This document shows, piece by piece, positions 53,005 through 63,977 of a stretch of DNA of 64,000 nucleotides (positions within the stretch are counted from its first letter, which is position 1; the number at the start of each line of letters is the position of its first letter). The stretch is from NCBI RefSeq assembly GCF_963678635.1, contig NC_087063.1, positions 3,758,580 through 3,822,579 of the forward strand, written 5' to 3'. Below the pieces are notes generated by a model. That model saw only the letters and a list, made by a program, of their open reading frames with translations, had not been told where the DNA came from and did no database searches. The stretch comes from Symsagittifera roscoffensis. Lineage: Eukaryota; Xenacoelomorpha; Acoela; Convolutidae. A program made the translations under genes and the position numbers.

Positions 53005-54056
53005 ATGGTGCCAACCCTGCCGCAACAGCGACAGACTTCCCAGAAAGGGACCCTATTCGTCACTCAACCCGGGTTTTTGGTAGTGGAGAAGACAACGCCA
53101 GCCTCTCTTCTCCTGCTCCAACTACTGATGGCTGGTATTGAACCCAACCCCGGTCCGGCACAGAAAGCCAACTGCAAAGTCTGCTCCCGACAGATGAAAA
53201 CACAGACAATCAGATGCCACCAATGCAAAGAATGGATGCACCTGAAATGCAGCGGCATGCGCAAGACAGCCGAGTACCTCTCTCAGCCAGACTGGAGATG
53301 CCCCCCCTGCACTGCAGAGACCCCCCGACAAACCCAGAAAGTGAAGTTCAAGCTACTACAACTGAACTGCAATGGCATACAGAATAAAGCAAAAGAGCTC
53401 AGCAACTACCTACAAGAAAGGAAGATCACAGTTGCCGCCCTTCAAGAGACCAAACTACAAGAACGGAACAAGACGCCGAAGTTCCCTGGCTATACTGCCA
53501 TCCGACGAGATCGTGGTCAAGGAGGTGGCGGACTCATGACCCTCATTCACGAAACTGTCGACTTCAACACCATGGACATAGATCAGCAGAACGACGGCAC
53601 GAGAGAAGTCCAGGGAGTCAACATCAAGATGAACGAAGTTGAATTGAACATCATCAACTACTACATCCCTCCCTCCAGCAGCTGTCCTCAAGGTTACAAG
53701 GCGTCCCTGCAAGACCTCCTCTCCAGCAGCAAGACAATCCTGGTAGGAGACGCGAACGCACACAGTTCCTTGTGGCATTCCAGCAACCAAGAAGACACCC
53801 GTGGCTCCGAACTGGCAGAAGAAATTGAAGACTCCTCCTTCGGCGTCCTCAACACCGACCACCCAACTCGCCTCCCACGAGGAGATCAGCCATCCTCGCC
53901 GGACATCAGCATGGCCTCCTCCGACCTGCTTCTCGACCTCTCCTGGAAAACAGAGATCACCCTGGGCTCAGATCACCTTCCCATGAAGATCGAACTGAAG
54001 AGGGACACAGAAGTCAGAGCACCCAAGCGCACCTTCGTGAACCTCAGCAGAGCCGA
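53005..54056 (+). pseudogene. Duplicated 5' fragment of the LINE ORF
   Basis: Identical in frame to 54450-55501 except three single-base changes seen (Ala/Val, Arg/Cys and Asp/Tyr). It encodes the 2A peptide, PHD finger and endonuclease and stops 18 codons after the junction. A stutter of TTATTTGCTCACCGAC marks the join, with CCGAC microhomology. Confidence 0.88.
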
Positions 54057-54084
54057 CTTATTTGCTCACCGACTTATTTGCTCA

Positions 54085-55501
54085 CCGACTTATTTACTTC
54101 CTGGTTCTTGAGCGTGCTACAATGTGAGTACTAATTTAAATTTCTAGAGTGTGTTTTATAATTGTTATGTTGAGGTAAGGCGAGTTTTAGGTTGATCCAT
54201 CTGAAATGGATCAAAGTTCCACTGTCTAATAAAAAGTAACTTAACGGATTGTTCCAACCCGGTTTTTAACGGCGTTCATGTATTTTGGGTATCTAGAGAC
54301 CTGAGTATGGGGACGTTATTAATTCTAGAGTGGGGGGTATTTTAGTAGTAGCCTTTAAGCTGTAACGGGTCGTAGTCTCATGTCACAAGCGAACCGAGGA
54401 TCCAGCGGCAACCGCCTACTCGTGGTGGATTCGTCTCCAACTGGAGCAAATGGTGCCAACCCTGCCGCAACAGCGACAGACTTCCCAGAAAGGGACCCTA
54501 TTCGTCACTCAACCCGGGTTTTTGGTAGTGGAGAAGACAACGCCAGCCTCTCTTCTCCTGCTCCAACTACTGATGGCTGGTATTGAACCCAACCCCGGTC
54601 CGGCACAGAAAGTCAACTGCAAAGTCTGCTCCCGACAGATGAAAACACAGACAATCAGATGCCACCAATGCAAAGAATGGATGCACCTGAAATGCAGCGG
54701 CATGCGCAAGACAGCCGAGTACCTCTCTCAGCCAGACTGGAGATGCCCCCCCTGCACTGCAGAGACCCCCCGACAAACCCAGAAAGTGAAGTTCAAGCTA
54801 CTACAACTGAACTGCAATGGCATACAGAATAAAGCAAAAGAGCTCAGCAACTACCTACAAGAAAGGAAGATCACAGTTGCCGCCCTTCAAGAGACCAAAC
54901 TACAAGAACGGAACAAGACGCCGAAGTTCCCTGGCTATACTGCCATCCGACGAGATTGTGGTCAAGGAGGTGGCGGACTCATGACCCTCATTCACGAAAC
55001 TGTCGACTTCAACACCATGGACATAGATCAGCAGAACGACGGCACGAGAGAAGTCCAGGGAGTCAACATCAAGATGAACGAAGTTGAATTGAACATCATC
55101 AACTACTACATCCCTCCCTCCAGCAGCTGTCCTCAAGGTTACAAGGCGTCCCTGCAAGACCTCCTCTCCAGCAGCAAGACAATCCTGGTAGGAGACGCGA
55201 ACGCACACAGTTCCTTGTGGCATTCCAGCAACCAAGAAGACACCCGTGGCTCCGAACTGGCAGAAGAAATTGAAGACTCCTCCTTCGGCGTCCTCAACAC
55301 CGACCACCCAACTCGCCTCCCACGAGGAGATCAGCCATCCTCGCCGGACATCAGCATGGCCTCCTCCGACCTGCTTCTCTACCTCTCCTGGAAAACAGAG
55401 ATCACCCTGGGCTCAGATCACCTTCCCATGAAGATCGAACTGAAGAGGGACACAGAAGTCAGAGCACCCAAGCGCACCTTCGTGAACCTCAGCAGAGCCG
55501 A
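54085..55501 (+). repeat. Second copy of 1445-bp tandem duplication (leader + LINE 5' end)
   Basis: Corresponds to 52640-54056 at a constant offset of 1445. It includes the leader segment, the target duplication and the LINE 5' end, so it arose after the LINE inserted. Confidence 0.88.
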
Positions 55502-57209
55502 CTGGGAAACCTTCAAACAGGAAACAGAAGAACTCTTTCTGAGCGAAGAAGAACCATCTGACACCCACAGCGGAGAGAAAGTCTTCAGGAAGATTCTGAA
55601 CACTGCTTCTGCTCACAACATTCCCTCCGGACGCATTCCCAAAGCCAAGCCCAACATTCCGCCAGCAGCCTCCCGCCTGATCAAGCAAAGAGACGAAACA
55701 AGAAGAAACAACCCTCACTCCGAAGACATTCCGACCTTGAACGCCAGGATAGACTTCCTCATTTCCAAGCAAAGAATGGAGAAATGGAAAGAGCATGTGG
55801 CAACATTCGACAGAAAAACCAATGTGACCAAACTCTGGAAGACAATCGGCGCGATCACAGGAAAGAAACAAAGTGCCCCTCCAAATCAAGGAATAAAATT
55901 CAACGAAAAACAGATTAAAGACGCCAGCAGTATGAGCAACGCTTTCAATATACAATACGCAAGACCAATGAACCACAAGACCGAGAAAGACAACAGGAAA
56001 ATAAACAGAAACATAAAGAAACAACCTCTCAACGACGCCCCAGTCATTACCTCCAAACAAGTAAAAACTGCCATACAGAACGCGATGAACTCCAAAGCAT
56101 TCGGCCCAGACAACATCTCGACCACTCACATGAAACACCGCGGACCAAATGCTATCAACTACCTCACGAAGATCTTCAACCTGTCGCTCAGCAAATGCCA
56201 GATCCCAGCAATTTGGAAGTCGTCAGTCATTATTCCGCTGCTGAAACCAGGCAAAGACGCAGGCCTCAGCAACTCGTACAGACCCGTCTCCTTGCTTTGC
56301 CCAGCCTCGAAGATCCTGGAGAAGTGTATCCAACCTCTCATCACCGAACACCTCCACTTCGCCAGTCACCAACACGGCTTCCGGTCCAAGCACTCAACGG
56401 TCACCGCTCTTTGTGACATCACGACAGCCATCTCCAACGGCTTCAACAGAAAGAAACCAGCCGACAGGACTCTGCTTGTCGCGATTGACCTGTCGAAAGC
56501 CTTCGACACGGTTAAGCATTCTAAGCTCCTCGACCTCATCAACAAGACCAGTCTGCCCAGTGCTCTGAAAAGATGGCTCGCGAACTTCCTACAAGGACGA
56601 CAAGCAAGAACACTGTTTCGCGACTCTCTCTCAAAAGCACGGATAGTTCGGTTTGGAGTGCCACAAGGATCAGTTTTGTCGCCACTCCTTTTCAACTACT
56701 ACGTCGCAGACGCACCTAGCCCTCCGGATGAAATCAAGATCAAGTCCTACGTAGACGACTTCACGTCCCTCATTCTCGGCACCGACATACCAGCAATGGC
56801 AGGAAAACAAACGGAGTACCTCGCAGATCTAGTGAACTTCTTCGAAGAGCGAAACCTCCAGATCTCCATTGACAAGAGTTTTGTCACGCTGATGACACCA
56901 CAGACAGCCCAATACAAAACCGCTCCTGAAGTGAAGATAAACAATGAACAAATAAGAATGAACAACCAAGCGAAGATCCTCGGCATCACTTTCGGGGCCC
57001 ATTGCAGAGACACTGCGAAGAAATGCTCTCAACGCAACAACGCCCTGAAAGCGCTTGCCGGCACTGACTGGGGAAGCGACAAGGAAACAGTCCTCATGAC
57101 CTACAAAGCCGTTGTTCGCTCTAAACTTGAGTACGGCGCCGCTGTGATAACGCCCACACTCTCCGAAAGCAACATCGAGAAACTACAGAAGGTCCAAAAC
57201 AGCCCCTGA
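54450..57209 (+). CDS. LINE ORF: 2A peptide, PHD finger, APE endonuclease, reverse transcriptase
   Basis: 919 codons from the ATG at 54450. Residues 1-50 contain a hydrophobic run ending in GIEPNPGP, a 2A-type ribosome-skipping motif expected to release a short leader peptide. A C4HC3 PHD finger follows (about 57-106; CKVCSRQ, CHQCKEWMHLKC, CPPC). APE endonuclease motifs are LQLNCNGIQ, LQETKL, GDANAHS, SPDIS and SDHLP. RT motifs are KPGKD-SYRPVSLL, AIDLSKAFD, GVPQGSVLSPLLF and SYVDD. A one-base loss in a C run at about 57205 stops the frame; the C-terminus continues at 57210-57850. It nicks target DNA and copies its RNA in place. Confidence 0.9.
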   Translation: MVPTLPQQRQTSQKGTLFVTQPGFLVVEKTTPASLLLLQLLMAGIEPNPGPAQKVNCKVCSRQMKTQTIRCHQCKEWMHLKCSGMRKTAEYLSQPDWRCPPCTAETPRQTQKVKFKLLQLNCNGIQNKAKELSNYLQERKITVAALQETKLQERNKTPKFPGYTAIRRDCGQGGGGLMTLIHETVDFNTMDIDQQNDGTREVQGVNIKMNEVELNIINYYIPPSSSCPQGYKASLQDLLSSSKTILVGDANAHSSLWHSSNQEDTRGSELAEEIEDSSFGVLNTDHPTRLPRGDQPSSPDISMASSDLLLYLSWKTEITLGSDHLPMKIELKRDTEVRAPKRTFVNLSRADWETFKQETEELFLSEEEPSDTHSGEKVFRKILNTASAHNIPSGRIPKAKPNIPPAASRLIKQRDETRRNNPHSEDIPTLNARIDFLISKQRMEKWKEHVATFDRKTNVTKLWKTIGAITGKKQSAPPNQGIKFNEKQIKDASSMSNAFNIQYARPMNHKTEKDNRKINRNIKKQPLNDAPVITSKQVKTAIQNAMNSKAFGPDNISTTHMKHRGPNAINYLTKIFNLSLSKCQIPAIWKSSVIIPLLKPGKDAGLSNSYRPVSLLCPASKILEKCIQPLITEHLHFASHQHGFRSKHSTVTALCDITTAISNGFNRKKPADRTLLVAIDLSKAFDTVKHSKLLDLINKTSLPSALKRWLANFLQGRQARTLFRDSLSKARIVRFGVPQGSVLSPLLFNYYVADAPSPPDEIKIKSYVDDFTSLILGTDIPAMAGKQTEYLADLVNFFEERNLQISIDKSFVTLMTPQTAQYKTAPEVKINNEQIRMNNQAKILGITFGAHCRDTAKKCSQRNNALKALAGTDWGSDKETVLMTYKAVVRSKLEYGAAVITPTLSESNIEKLQKVQNSP

Positions 57210-57850
57210 GAACAATCACCGGATGCCACGCCATGACTCACATAGACCACCTTCACCAAGAAACATCCGTTCTACCAGTTAGACGACACCTCAGAATGCG
57301 AACGATACAACATCATCTCGCCAACCACTTGCCAGATCACCCAGGAAACCAACTCACGAAAGAACCCAAGAACCCACCAAGACTCATGAAAGAAACCCTC
57401 CAAACACGATATGAAGAAAGATACATTGAACCTCTACTCGACAGCAATAGACCTCTAACCGAAAAGAAGTACAGAAACCTGCTAAAAACGATCCACACAA
57501 ATGAGGTACGCGACGCCTTACAAACCTACGAATACCCAGCAGTCCTCGGACACAATCCACCAAAAATTGCCAAAGAAGAAACCGAATTACCAAGAACAAC
57601 AAGAAGAACACTGGCACAGCTCAGATCCGGCTACTCAAAGTTCCTGAACTCGTACATGAACAGAATTGACCCGACAGTAAGCGAACTTTGCCCGGACTGC
57701 CAGCAAACAAGCCACACAACTATACACCTGTTCGACTGCATCGCAAATCCTACGTACTTAACCCCAGCCGATCTCTGGAAGCAACCGAAGAAGACAGCAA
57801 TATTCCTGAAACTCCCCACAACCCTGGACCCAACAACGAGCGACGAATAG
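57210..57850 (+). pseudogene. LINE C-terminal segment (shifted frame)
   Basis: Continues the LINE protein in the +1-shifted frame. It ends with a Cys-His motif (CPDCQQTSHTTIHLFDC) typical of the C-terminal knuckle of this LINE group, then a stop at 57848-57850, just before the CAA tail. Confidence 0.8.
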
Positions 57851-57889
57851 ATCTCAGAAGGGCAACAACAACAACAACAAGCGAACCGA

Positions 57890-60553
57890 ATTGGCTCCGA
57901 CTGATTTGAGGTACAAAAACACAAGAGATAGTGTCCCTGACTCTTGAGCCAATGGTTATAGGGCCTATTTTTCTTAAGCCTCATGTGTGACTGCAGTAGA
58001 CGAATGTTACATAGTGTTTTTATGGCGCTCCTGGGTGTTTACGACATCAAGACTACGGAGTCGAACCCACTTGAGACAGCTTCGGGCTGAATGCCCATTC
58101 TAGAGTACCGGCGGTACGGTTCGACAGGAACGTGCAAACCTTCCGGTTGTACCGTGATAGCTTTTTAAGAAAACTCAAGAAAACTTCCTGGTACGCTCTC
58201 CGAACGAGGCTTAGCTAACCGAGTAAAGGGGGGCAACTAGTGGGACAAAAACACGAGCAAAAAGACAAAAAGCAAAACAAAAACCAAAAAAGAATAGAAA
58301 AAGGAACAAAAACCATAAAACGAAAAAAGACAGTGACTTTGACACCAGATTAGTTGGATCAAACCTTTATATTAATTAAATAGTATACCCATACTGTTTT
58401 ACAAGTTCGATCGTTTCGATCAACCTAGCAATTTAAACCAGTAAACTGAATAAAGTGCCCGAGTGTGGGGCGTTGTCAAGGGTTTTCAGATAGCTTGGAA
58501 CTTAGCTGGACCAATAGGAGACTTCACTGGAAGAGGTGACCAGCCGAGTGGGAAAGTGGTTCAGGGACACTTGAGCTGAACCGATAGGAGACTTGACTGG
58601 AAGAGGTGACCAGCCGAGTGGGAAAGTGGTTCAGGGACACTTGAGCTGAACCAATAGGAGACTGGACTGGAACAGGTGACCAGTCGAGTGGGAAAGCAGC
58701 CAAGAAGGATTTGGCAATTCTCGAGTTCTCAAGTTGGGCAGAACGGGTATCGTTAAAATCCACATTACATTATAGGAGATAAGTGTAAAATAGGATAAGC
58801 GACATCCCCCGGTTTAGAGGAACGTTTTTACTTGAGCAGGCCTGGAGACAGGTCTACGGTTTTCTCTTGAGAGGTTTAGCACCCGGCGCTTAAGGTAATT
58901 TTAGGCTTAAGAAGGGGGGCTAAAAAGGGGGAGGTTAGAAGGGGGGCTGGTTAAGTTAGAGGTTAGCGGTTGTAAATTGTAAAAAGGAGGGAAATTAGAG
59001 TAACTAATTAGTCGACATCGTTGACTTCGTTACATTAGACATTCACACGCGTTGGTAATATTAGGTGGATATCGAAAATTGAACTCGAGTTAAGGAAGGT
59101 ACCCTGGTCGGATTGGTAGGGGGGAAGTGACATAGACAGTTGTTGTAATACCCCATAAGATCGCTAGCAGGGGGGAAGGAAACGCGTGGCAATTAGGTAC
59201 CAGACATTTTTTTCGATAGAAGGTAGACATTTGTCACCTTTGAATTTTAGGTGGGCTCATCTTTCTGTTTTTATTACTTTTTCTTGCTTAGATTTTTGTT
59301 GCATTTTGGTGAGGATTTGTGTTAAAATTTTGTACGAACAGGTGATCACAAGATACCTGCGCACAGGTTTTGGTCTCAAATTACTTGGAACATTGAAATA
59401 GAGGTAGCCAAAAAGAGAAATAATAAAAAGGGGGGTCAGCATTTGGCTTTTAAGAGAGGATTTTGGGAAAATTTTACTAGAGCTTGATTGGTGGTACAAG
59501 GTACGGCGAATCAATAAGTCCCCATAACGAAGAGGAAAGAAGTCCCACCACCCAGACACTTGTCAACAGTCTTGGGACAGTGCCGAAGAAGTCTTAGGAC
59601 AGAGCAGTCTGGGGACAGTCTTGGGACAGTACAGTCTTGGGACAGTGGTCTTGGGACAGGGTCTTGGGACAGGGTCTTGGGACAAGGGTCTTGGGACAGG
59701 GTCTTGGGACAAGGTCTTGGGACAAGGTCTTGGGACAAGGGTCTTGGGACAGGGTCTTGGGACAGGGTCTTGGGACAAGGTCTTGGGACAGGGTCTTGGG
59801 ACAAGGTCTTGGGACGGGGTCTTGGGACAAGGTCTTGGGACAAGGGTCTTGGGACAGGGTCTTGGGACAGGGTCTTGGGACAAGGTCTTGGGACAGGGTC
59901 TTGGGACAAGGTCTTGGGACAGGGTCTTGGGACAAGGTCTTGGGACGAGGTCTTGGGGCAAGGGTCTTGGGACAGGGTCTTGGGACAGGGTCTTGGGACA
60001 GGGTCTTGGGACGGTAGTCTTGGGACAGTAGTCTTGGGACACTAGTCTTGGGACAGTAGTCTTGGGACACTAGTCTTGGGACACTAGTCTTGGGACAGTG
60101 GTCTTGGGACACTAGTCTTGGGACACTAGTCTTGGGACAGTAGTCTTGGGACACTGGCCTTGGGACAGTAGTCTTGGACAAGAGTCTTGGGACACTGCCG
60201 GAAAGTACTGGGACGGTACCGAACAGTCTTGGGACAGGAGAAAGAAGCCTGGGACGGTACAAAGAAGAGTAGGGACGGCAATTGGAAGTCTTGGGACAGT
60301 ATAAAAATTGAAGTAAAATTACAAGAAGTGTTTTAAGACAGAATTAAGATAGAACAAGACTAATTGGAACCAGGTACGGTTGAGACCACAAATAAGGAAA
60401 GTTTCTCGAAAAGTTAATAAAGAGAACTGAAACAAGGTTTTCACCACGTTGTATATTTTTTTAAGAAATTTTTTTTTCTCGAAAGATTTTATTCTTAGAA
60501 TAGGATTGTGCATATAGTAAAATTGTAAATAAGAACAATTGTAAATAGAAATA
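57890..60553 (+). repeat. Unit 4 leader after the LINE
   Basis: Resumes at the equivalent of 5262. Holds three 69-bp repeats (about 58505-58695) and a satellite array, then the gag ATG. It is more diverged from units 1-3 than they are from each other. No coding sequence. Confidence 0.75.
59569..60196 (+). repeat. 13/14-bp satellite in unit 4 leader
   Basis: The first half (59645-60010) is built of 13-base GTCTTGGGACAGG and 14-base GTCTTGGGACAAGG monomers. The second half uses AGTA/ACTA types as in units 1-3. Thus the monomer itself has turned over. Confidence 0.88.
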
Positions 60554-63301
60554 ATGAGGCGGAGCAGGGTACCGGTAGCTGAAAAAAGACCTACCGAAGC
60601 AAAGTATAATTCGTCGCTACGCAAAACAACATCAATGGGCCCAAAGATAACAAAGAAGAACTTTTCAGTTAACATGGTCAGCACAAGGAGTACAACGGAG
60701 AGAGCAAGAGAGGGCATGGAAGGGGAACGAGTAGAACCCACCATCGAGATTGATCTAGAGACACCTGATCAAAGTGTTGATGAAACAAGGAAAATAGCGA
60801 CGGAGTCAACTCCAATGCCCAATGCAGAAGAACCAAACTCGAAACCCATAGAATTCTCACCAATAGACAACGTGGAAGATGCAATAGGCAACACCGAAGA
60901 AACGGTGAAAGAAGACTCTCAAGTAAAAAAGACATCTTTTACAGAAAGGTTGGCGATGATGGTCGGAATAAAAACGAAAGAGAACGTGACTGAAGAACCA
61001 AAAGCTGAAAGAGCACGAACATTTGGAACAGTAAGCACGAAGACGACAGAAGCCAATCCGAGAGAGGAACAAACTAGAGCAGAAGCGACGGCCGAAGAAA
61101 GACCGACGGCTGACCATGAAGAGGCTACTCTTGAGCTAGGTGACTTGATGGCGAAACTGAATCAGATCGACAAAAAGCTGAAGCACAGCGAAGATGACAG
61201 AGAAGTGATAAGAAAAGAATTAAGATACAACAAAAACGAGTATCTGGATAGTTATTTTAACCTGGCCAAGGCAACAGATGAGAGACTCAAGGAGATGTCA
61301 GATAATGTAGAAACCACCAATGAAGAACGAGATAAGAACATCAAAAAAGATTTGCAACAGTTAAAAAACCGATATGATGATGTCAACAGCCAATTAGGTA
61401 GCCTGGAAAAGAGAATGGACACAATGAGCAAAAATCAGGCCGAGAGTTCGTGTGCAATACAGGCGAAATTGGATGCAATCTTGAGTATTTCTACCTCACA
61501 AGAAAGACCGGCAGCAGATCGCACGCAAGGCACCAGAGTTGACTTTGTGGAACCACAAAGGAACAAACGGCAATCGACACCGTTGCCCTTAACCCGGGAT
61601 ACGGTGAGCATAGCACCAACAGCTGCTAAAACAATCTTGAAGAATGGAATGTCAAGTACAACGACTGGTCCGGGGGACTCAACAGCTAACAGCAACGCAG
61701 GTCCGGATGCTATGACATGGGCAAACACTTGGGAGATGATGAACAGGACTCTAGAGGCCTTCGCCACGAGGAACACTAACTCGAGCGATAGGAGAGATGG
61801 GAAATCAAGAAAAACATTCAAGAAGCCAAAAGAATTCAAAGACGACTCAGATGGATGCATTGACACGTGGGTGGAAGTGATGAGATTACATCTAGAGCAA
61901 GACAACTTGAACGATGAAAGACAAGCATGCACAGCCATACTCAGCAATTTAGAAGGCACAGCATTAAAATGCGTGGTTGCGAAGAAAGAAGAAGAACGCG
62001 ATACCGCGGACAAGATCTTCGAGATATTGCTGAATCGATTCGGGTCAGGCATGAAGGGTCACCAAGCGATGATGCGATTTGAAAAGAGAAGGCAGAGGGA
62101 CGACGAGTCAATAGATCGGTTCCTAGATGATCTCGAGAGCTTGAGAAGAAGGAGTGACCCAGAGGAGTCGACAAACAGAAGAAACTTTAGCATTGCCTCG
62201 AAGTTCATTGATGGGGTAAAAAGTGACGACTTAAGGACAATGTTAGCAACATACTACACATTGTCGAAAGACAGCGCACCAACCCCAGAAGAAATGAGAC
62301 AGAAATCAAGGGAATACATGCTGATGAAACCCAAGAAATACTCGTATTCAGAAAACAGGAACACGCAAGGGGGAAGTCAACCGCAGAGGTCGTCATGGTA
62401 CAAACCTAGAGATGACATGGACAAGCGCAGATCATGCGCGAACTGCGGGTCGGCGGATCACCACGTGGCTGACTGCACAACATACAAACAAGGCATGAAG
62501 AGTCTAGGATATGCACCAGATGAGGAGGACATGAGCCAGATGGAGGAGCACGAGTACTATAGTGGCTTAATCATCAAGATAGGCGCAAGATGCTTCTTCT
62601 GTAACCAGGAGGGGCACTTCCGAATGGATTGTCCCTTGTTCTGGGAAGCGGTCAAGGACCAGAGTCACCCTAAACATAAGTTGGCATTAGCGGCGGTGCA
62701 GAATCAGCGGAACAGGCAAAACGAATTTGAATCGAGGAACTTAGGAGCACCAAGCACGGAATTGCCGACGAAGACAGTGAAAGCTGTATCACATGTTAAT
62801 GATGCCATAGAATCCGCGGCAGGGAACTCTCTAGAGATAAATTATGAGAAAGCGGCGACGGAAGCTATTGCCAAAGTGAAACAGGATCTGGCTGCGAAAG
62901 AAATAGAGCAACGACTAAAGCTGGAGATAGAAAGACAGAATTTTAACGAAGCATTAACTGGATCGAAACAAACACCAGAGGCTGTACCAGGCTCAACAAA
63001 GACCGGGAATTGCAATACTGTGAAAATGGTGACAGGTAAACCTTTTGGCATATCGAAAATCGGGGCAAGGATAATGTCGATAATCACAGTGGGCGGCCAC
63101 GAGGTGACCAGAAACTTGAGCGAGCCGAGCGACCAGACGATAATGCACATTGACGTGTATGCAGACTATTTGAGTGGTATAAGCCCACAAACGACTTCTA
63201 GAGCACTGAGAGCACTACTCATGAGAGGGGGCAGCAAGTCGGTACGTGTTGATAGCAGATATACTGAAGCTTACGGTCCACACGAGGTGATGCTAATGTG
63301 A
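60554..63301 (+). CDS. Unit 4 Gag of giant element
   Basis: 915 codons from the conserved ATG (MRRSRVPVAEKRPTE). Acidic N-terminus, coiled-coil region with RLKEMSDNVETTNEERDKN, Gag core, and two CX2CX4HX4C knuckles (CANCGSADHHVADC, CFFCNQEGHFRMDC). It lacks the G run of units 1-3 (ACCAACAGCTGC instead), so it cannot slip there. A deletion of about 43 bases at 63297 closes the frame before the protease. Confidence 0.85.
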   Translation: MRRSRVPVAEKRPTEAKYNSSLRKTTSMGPKITKKNFSVNMVSTRSTTERAREGMEGERVEPTIEIDLETPDQSVDETRKIATESTPMPNAEEPNSKPIEFSPIDNVEDAIGNTEETVKEDSQVKKTSFTERLAMMVGIKTKENVTEEPKAERARTFGTVSTKTTEANPREEQTRAEATAEERPTADHEEATLELGDLMAKLNQIDKKLKHSEDDREVIRKELRYNKNEYLDSYFNLAKATDERLKEMSDNVETTNEERDKNIKKDLQQLKNRYDDVNSQLGSLEKRMDTMSKNQAESSCAIQAKLDAILSISTSQERPAADRTQGTRVDFVEPQRNKRQSTPLPLTRDTVSIAPTAAKTILKNGMSSTTTGPGDSTANSNAGPDAMTWANTWEMMNRTLEAFATRNTNSSDRRDGKSRKTFKKPKEFKDDSDGCIDTWVEVMRLHLEQDNLNDERQACTAILSNLEGTALKCVVAKKEEERDTADKIFEILLNRFGSGMKGHQAMMRFEKRRQRDDESIDRFLDDLESLRRRSDPEESTNRRNFSIASKFIDGVKSDDLRTMLATYYTLSKDSAPTPEEMRQKSREYMLMKPKKYSYSENRNTQGGSQPQRSSWYKPRDDMDKRRSCANCGSADHHVADCTTYKQGMKSLGYAPDEEDMSQMEEHEYYSGLIIKIGARCFFCNQEGHFRMDCPLFWEAVKDQSHPKHKLALAAVQNQRNRQNEFESRNLGAPSTELPTKTVKAVSHVNDAIESAAGNSLEINYEKAATEAIAKVKQDLAAKEIEQRLKLEIERQNFNEALTGSKQTPEAVPGSTKTGNCNTVKMVTGKPFGISKIGARIMSIITVGGHEVTRNLSEPSDQTIMHIDVYADYLSGISPQTTSRALRALLMRGGSKSVRVDSRYTEAYGPHEVMLM

Positions 63302-63302
63302 C

Positions 63303-63977
63303 GAAGACCTGATTGGACAAATCTACGTAGGGAAAGAAGAATTGAAAGTGAGATCGATTGGACACTGCGCCATGCTTGAGGAAGATGCAATGCACATCGG
63401 GACGGAGGCGGATGTGACAGGGCACGTGCTGGATATAAGTGGCAAAAAGACTCAGTTGCGTGGGTTGCTTGACACGGGAGCAGTCTTGAGCGTTATACCA
63501 ATCGAAACTTGGGAGAAGATGGGCTTTGACAAAGATGACTTGATAGACTCGAGAATACGGCTGTCAGCTGCAAACAAAGGGGCCCTACGGGTGCTGGGCA
63601 GGACGCCGATAATAGCCCTCAATTTGGGGGAACGTAACCTGTGGATGAGCTTTATCGTGGTAGAAAACCTAGATGAATCTGACCTATTCATTTTGGGCAG
63701 AGACTTCATCAGGAATTTCGACGTAACGATTGATTTAAATAACGCAATGTTCAGGATACGGAACCCGGATAGGAGGTACGCAATCAAACCGGTAAATTTA
63801 ATAATGGCAAATGAAAACAAAGCACCGGTATTCTTGAATAGGAGGGTGAGGCTAAAAGCTAATGAAGCGGCAATCGTAAGTTTGAGGATGAAAAATTACA
63901 ATGAACTAAGTGACAACAAGCAAGTGTGCATAGTTCCGAATCCTAATAGTCAAAGTGCTGCTGTTTTAGGAAGATAA
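63303..63977 (+). CDS. Unit 4 aspartic protease
   Basis: In a different frame from gag because of the deletion at 63297. The active site is canonical DTGA (LLDTGAVLSVIP), with ILGRDFI near the C-terminus. Unit 2 has DAGA at the same place. It ends at TAA 63975-63977 where unit 2 reads on, and the window ends 23 bases later. Confidence 0.8.
   Translation, partial: EDLIGQIYVGKEELKVRSIGHCAMLEEDAMHIGTEADVTGHVLDISGKKTQLRGLLDTGAVLSVIPIETWEKMGFDKDDLIDSRIRLSAANKGALRVLGRTPIIALNLGERNLWMSFIVVENLDESDLFILGRDFIRNFDVTIDLNNAMFRIRNPDRRYAIKPVNLIMANENKAPVFLNRRVRLKANEAAIVSLRMKNYNELSDNKQVCIVPNPNSQSAAVLGR

Larger units (their letters stand above)
52940..57889 (+). mobile_element. APE-type LINE inserted in unit 4 leader
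   Basis: A 12-13 bp target duplication, (A)CAAGCGAACCGA, flanks it at 52940-52952 and 57877-57889. The empty site can be read in unit 1 near 5250. The 3' end is a short (CAA)n tail. The element is GC-richer than its surroundings. Its 5' ~1.1 kb and ~0.3 kb of the preceding leader were later tandemly duplicated. It belongs to the CR1/Jockey-like broad group; I do not assign a clade. Confidence 0.9.

Noticed and set aside
52935-53141. 68-codon ORF overlapping the LINE start (also at 54380)
   Set aside because: Its ATG lies in leader DNA outside the LINE, and the other frame carries the conserved 2A and PHD sequence.
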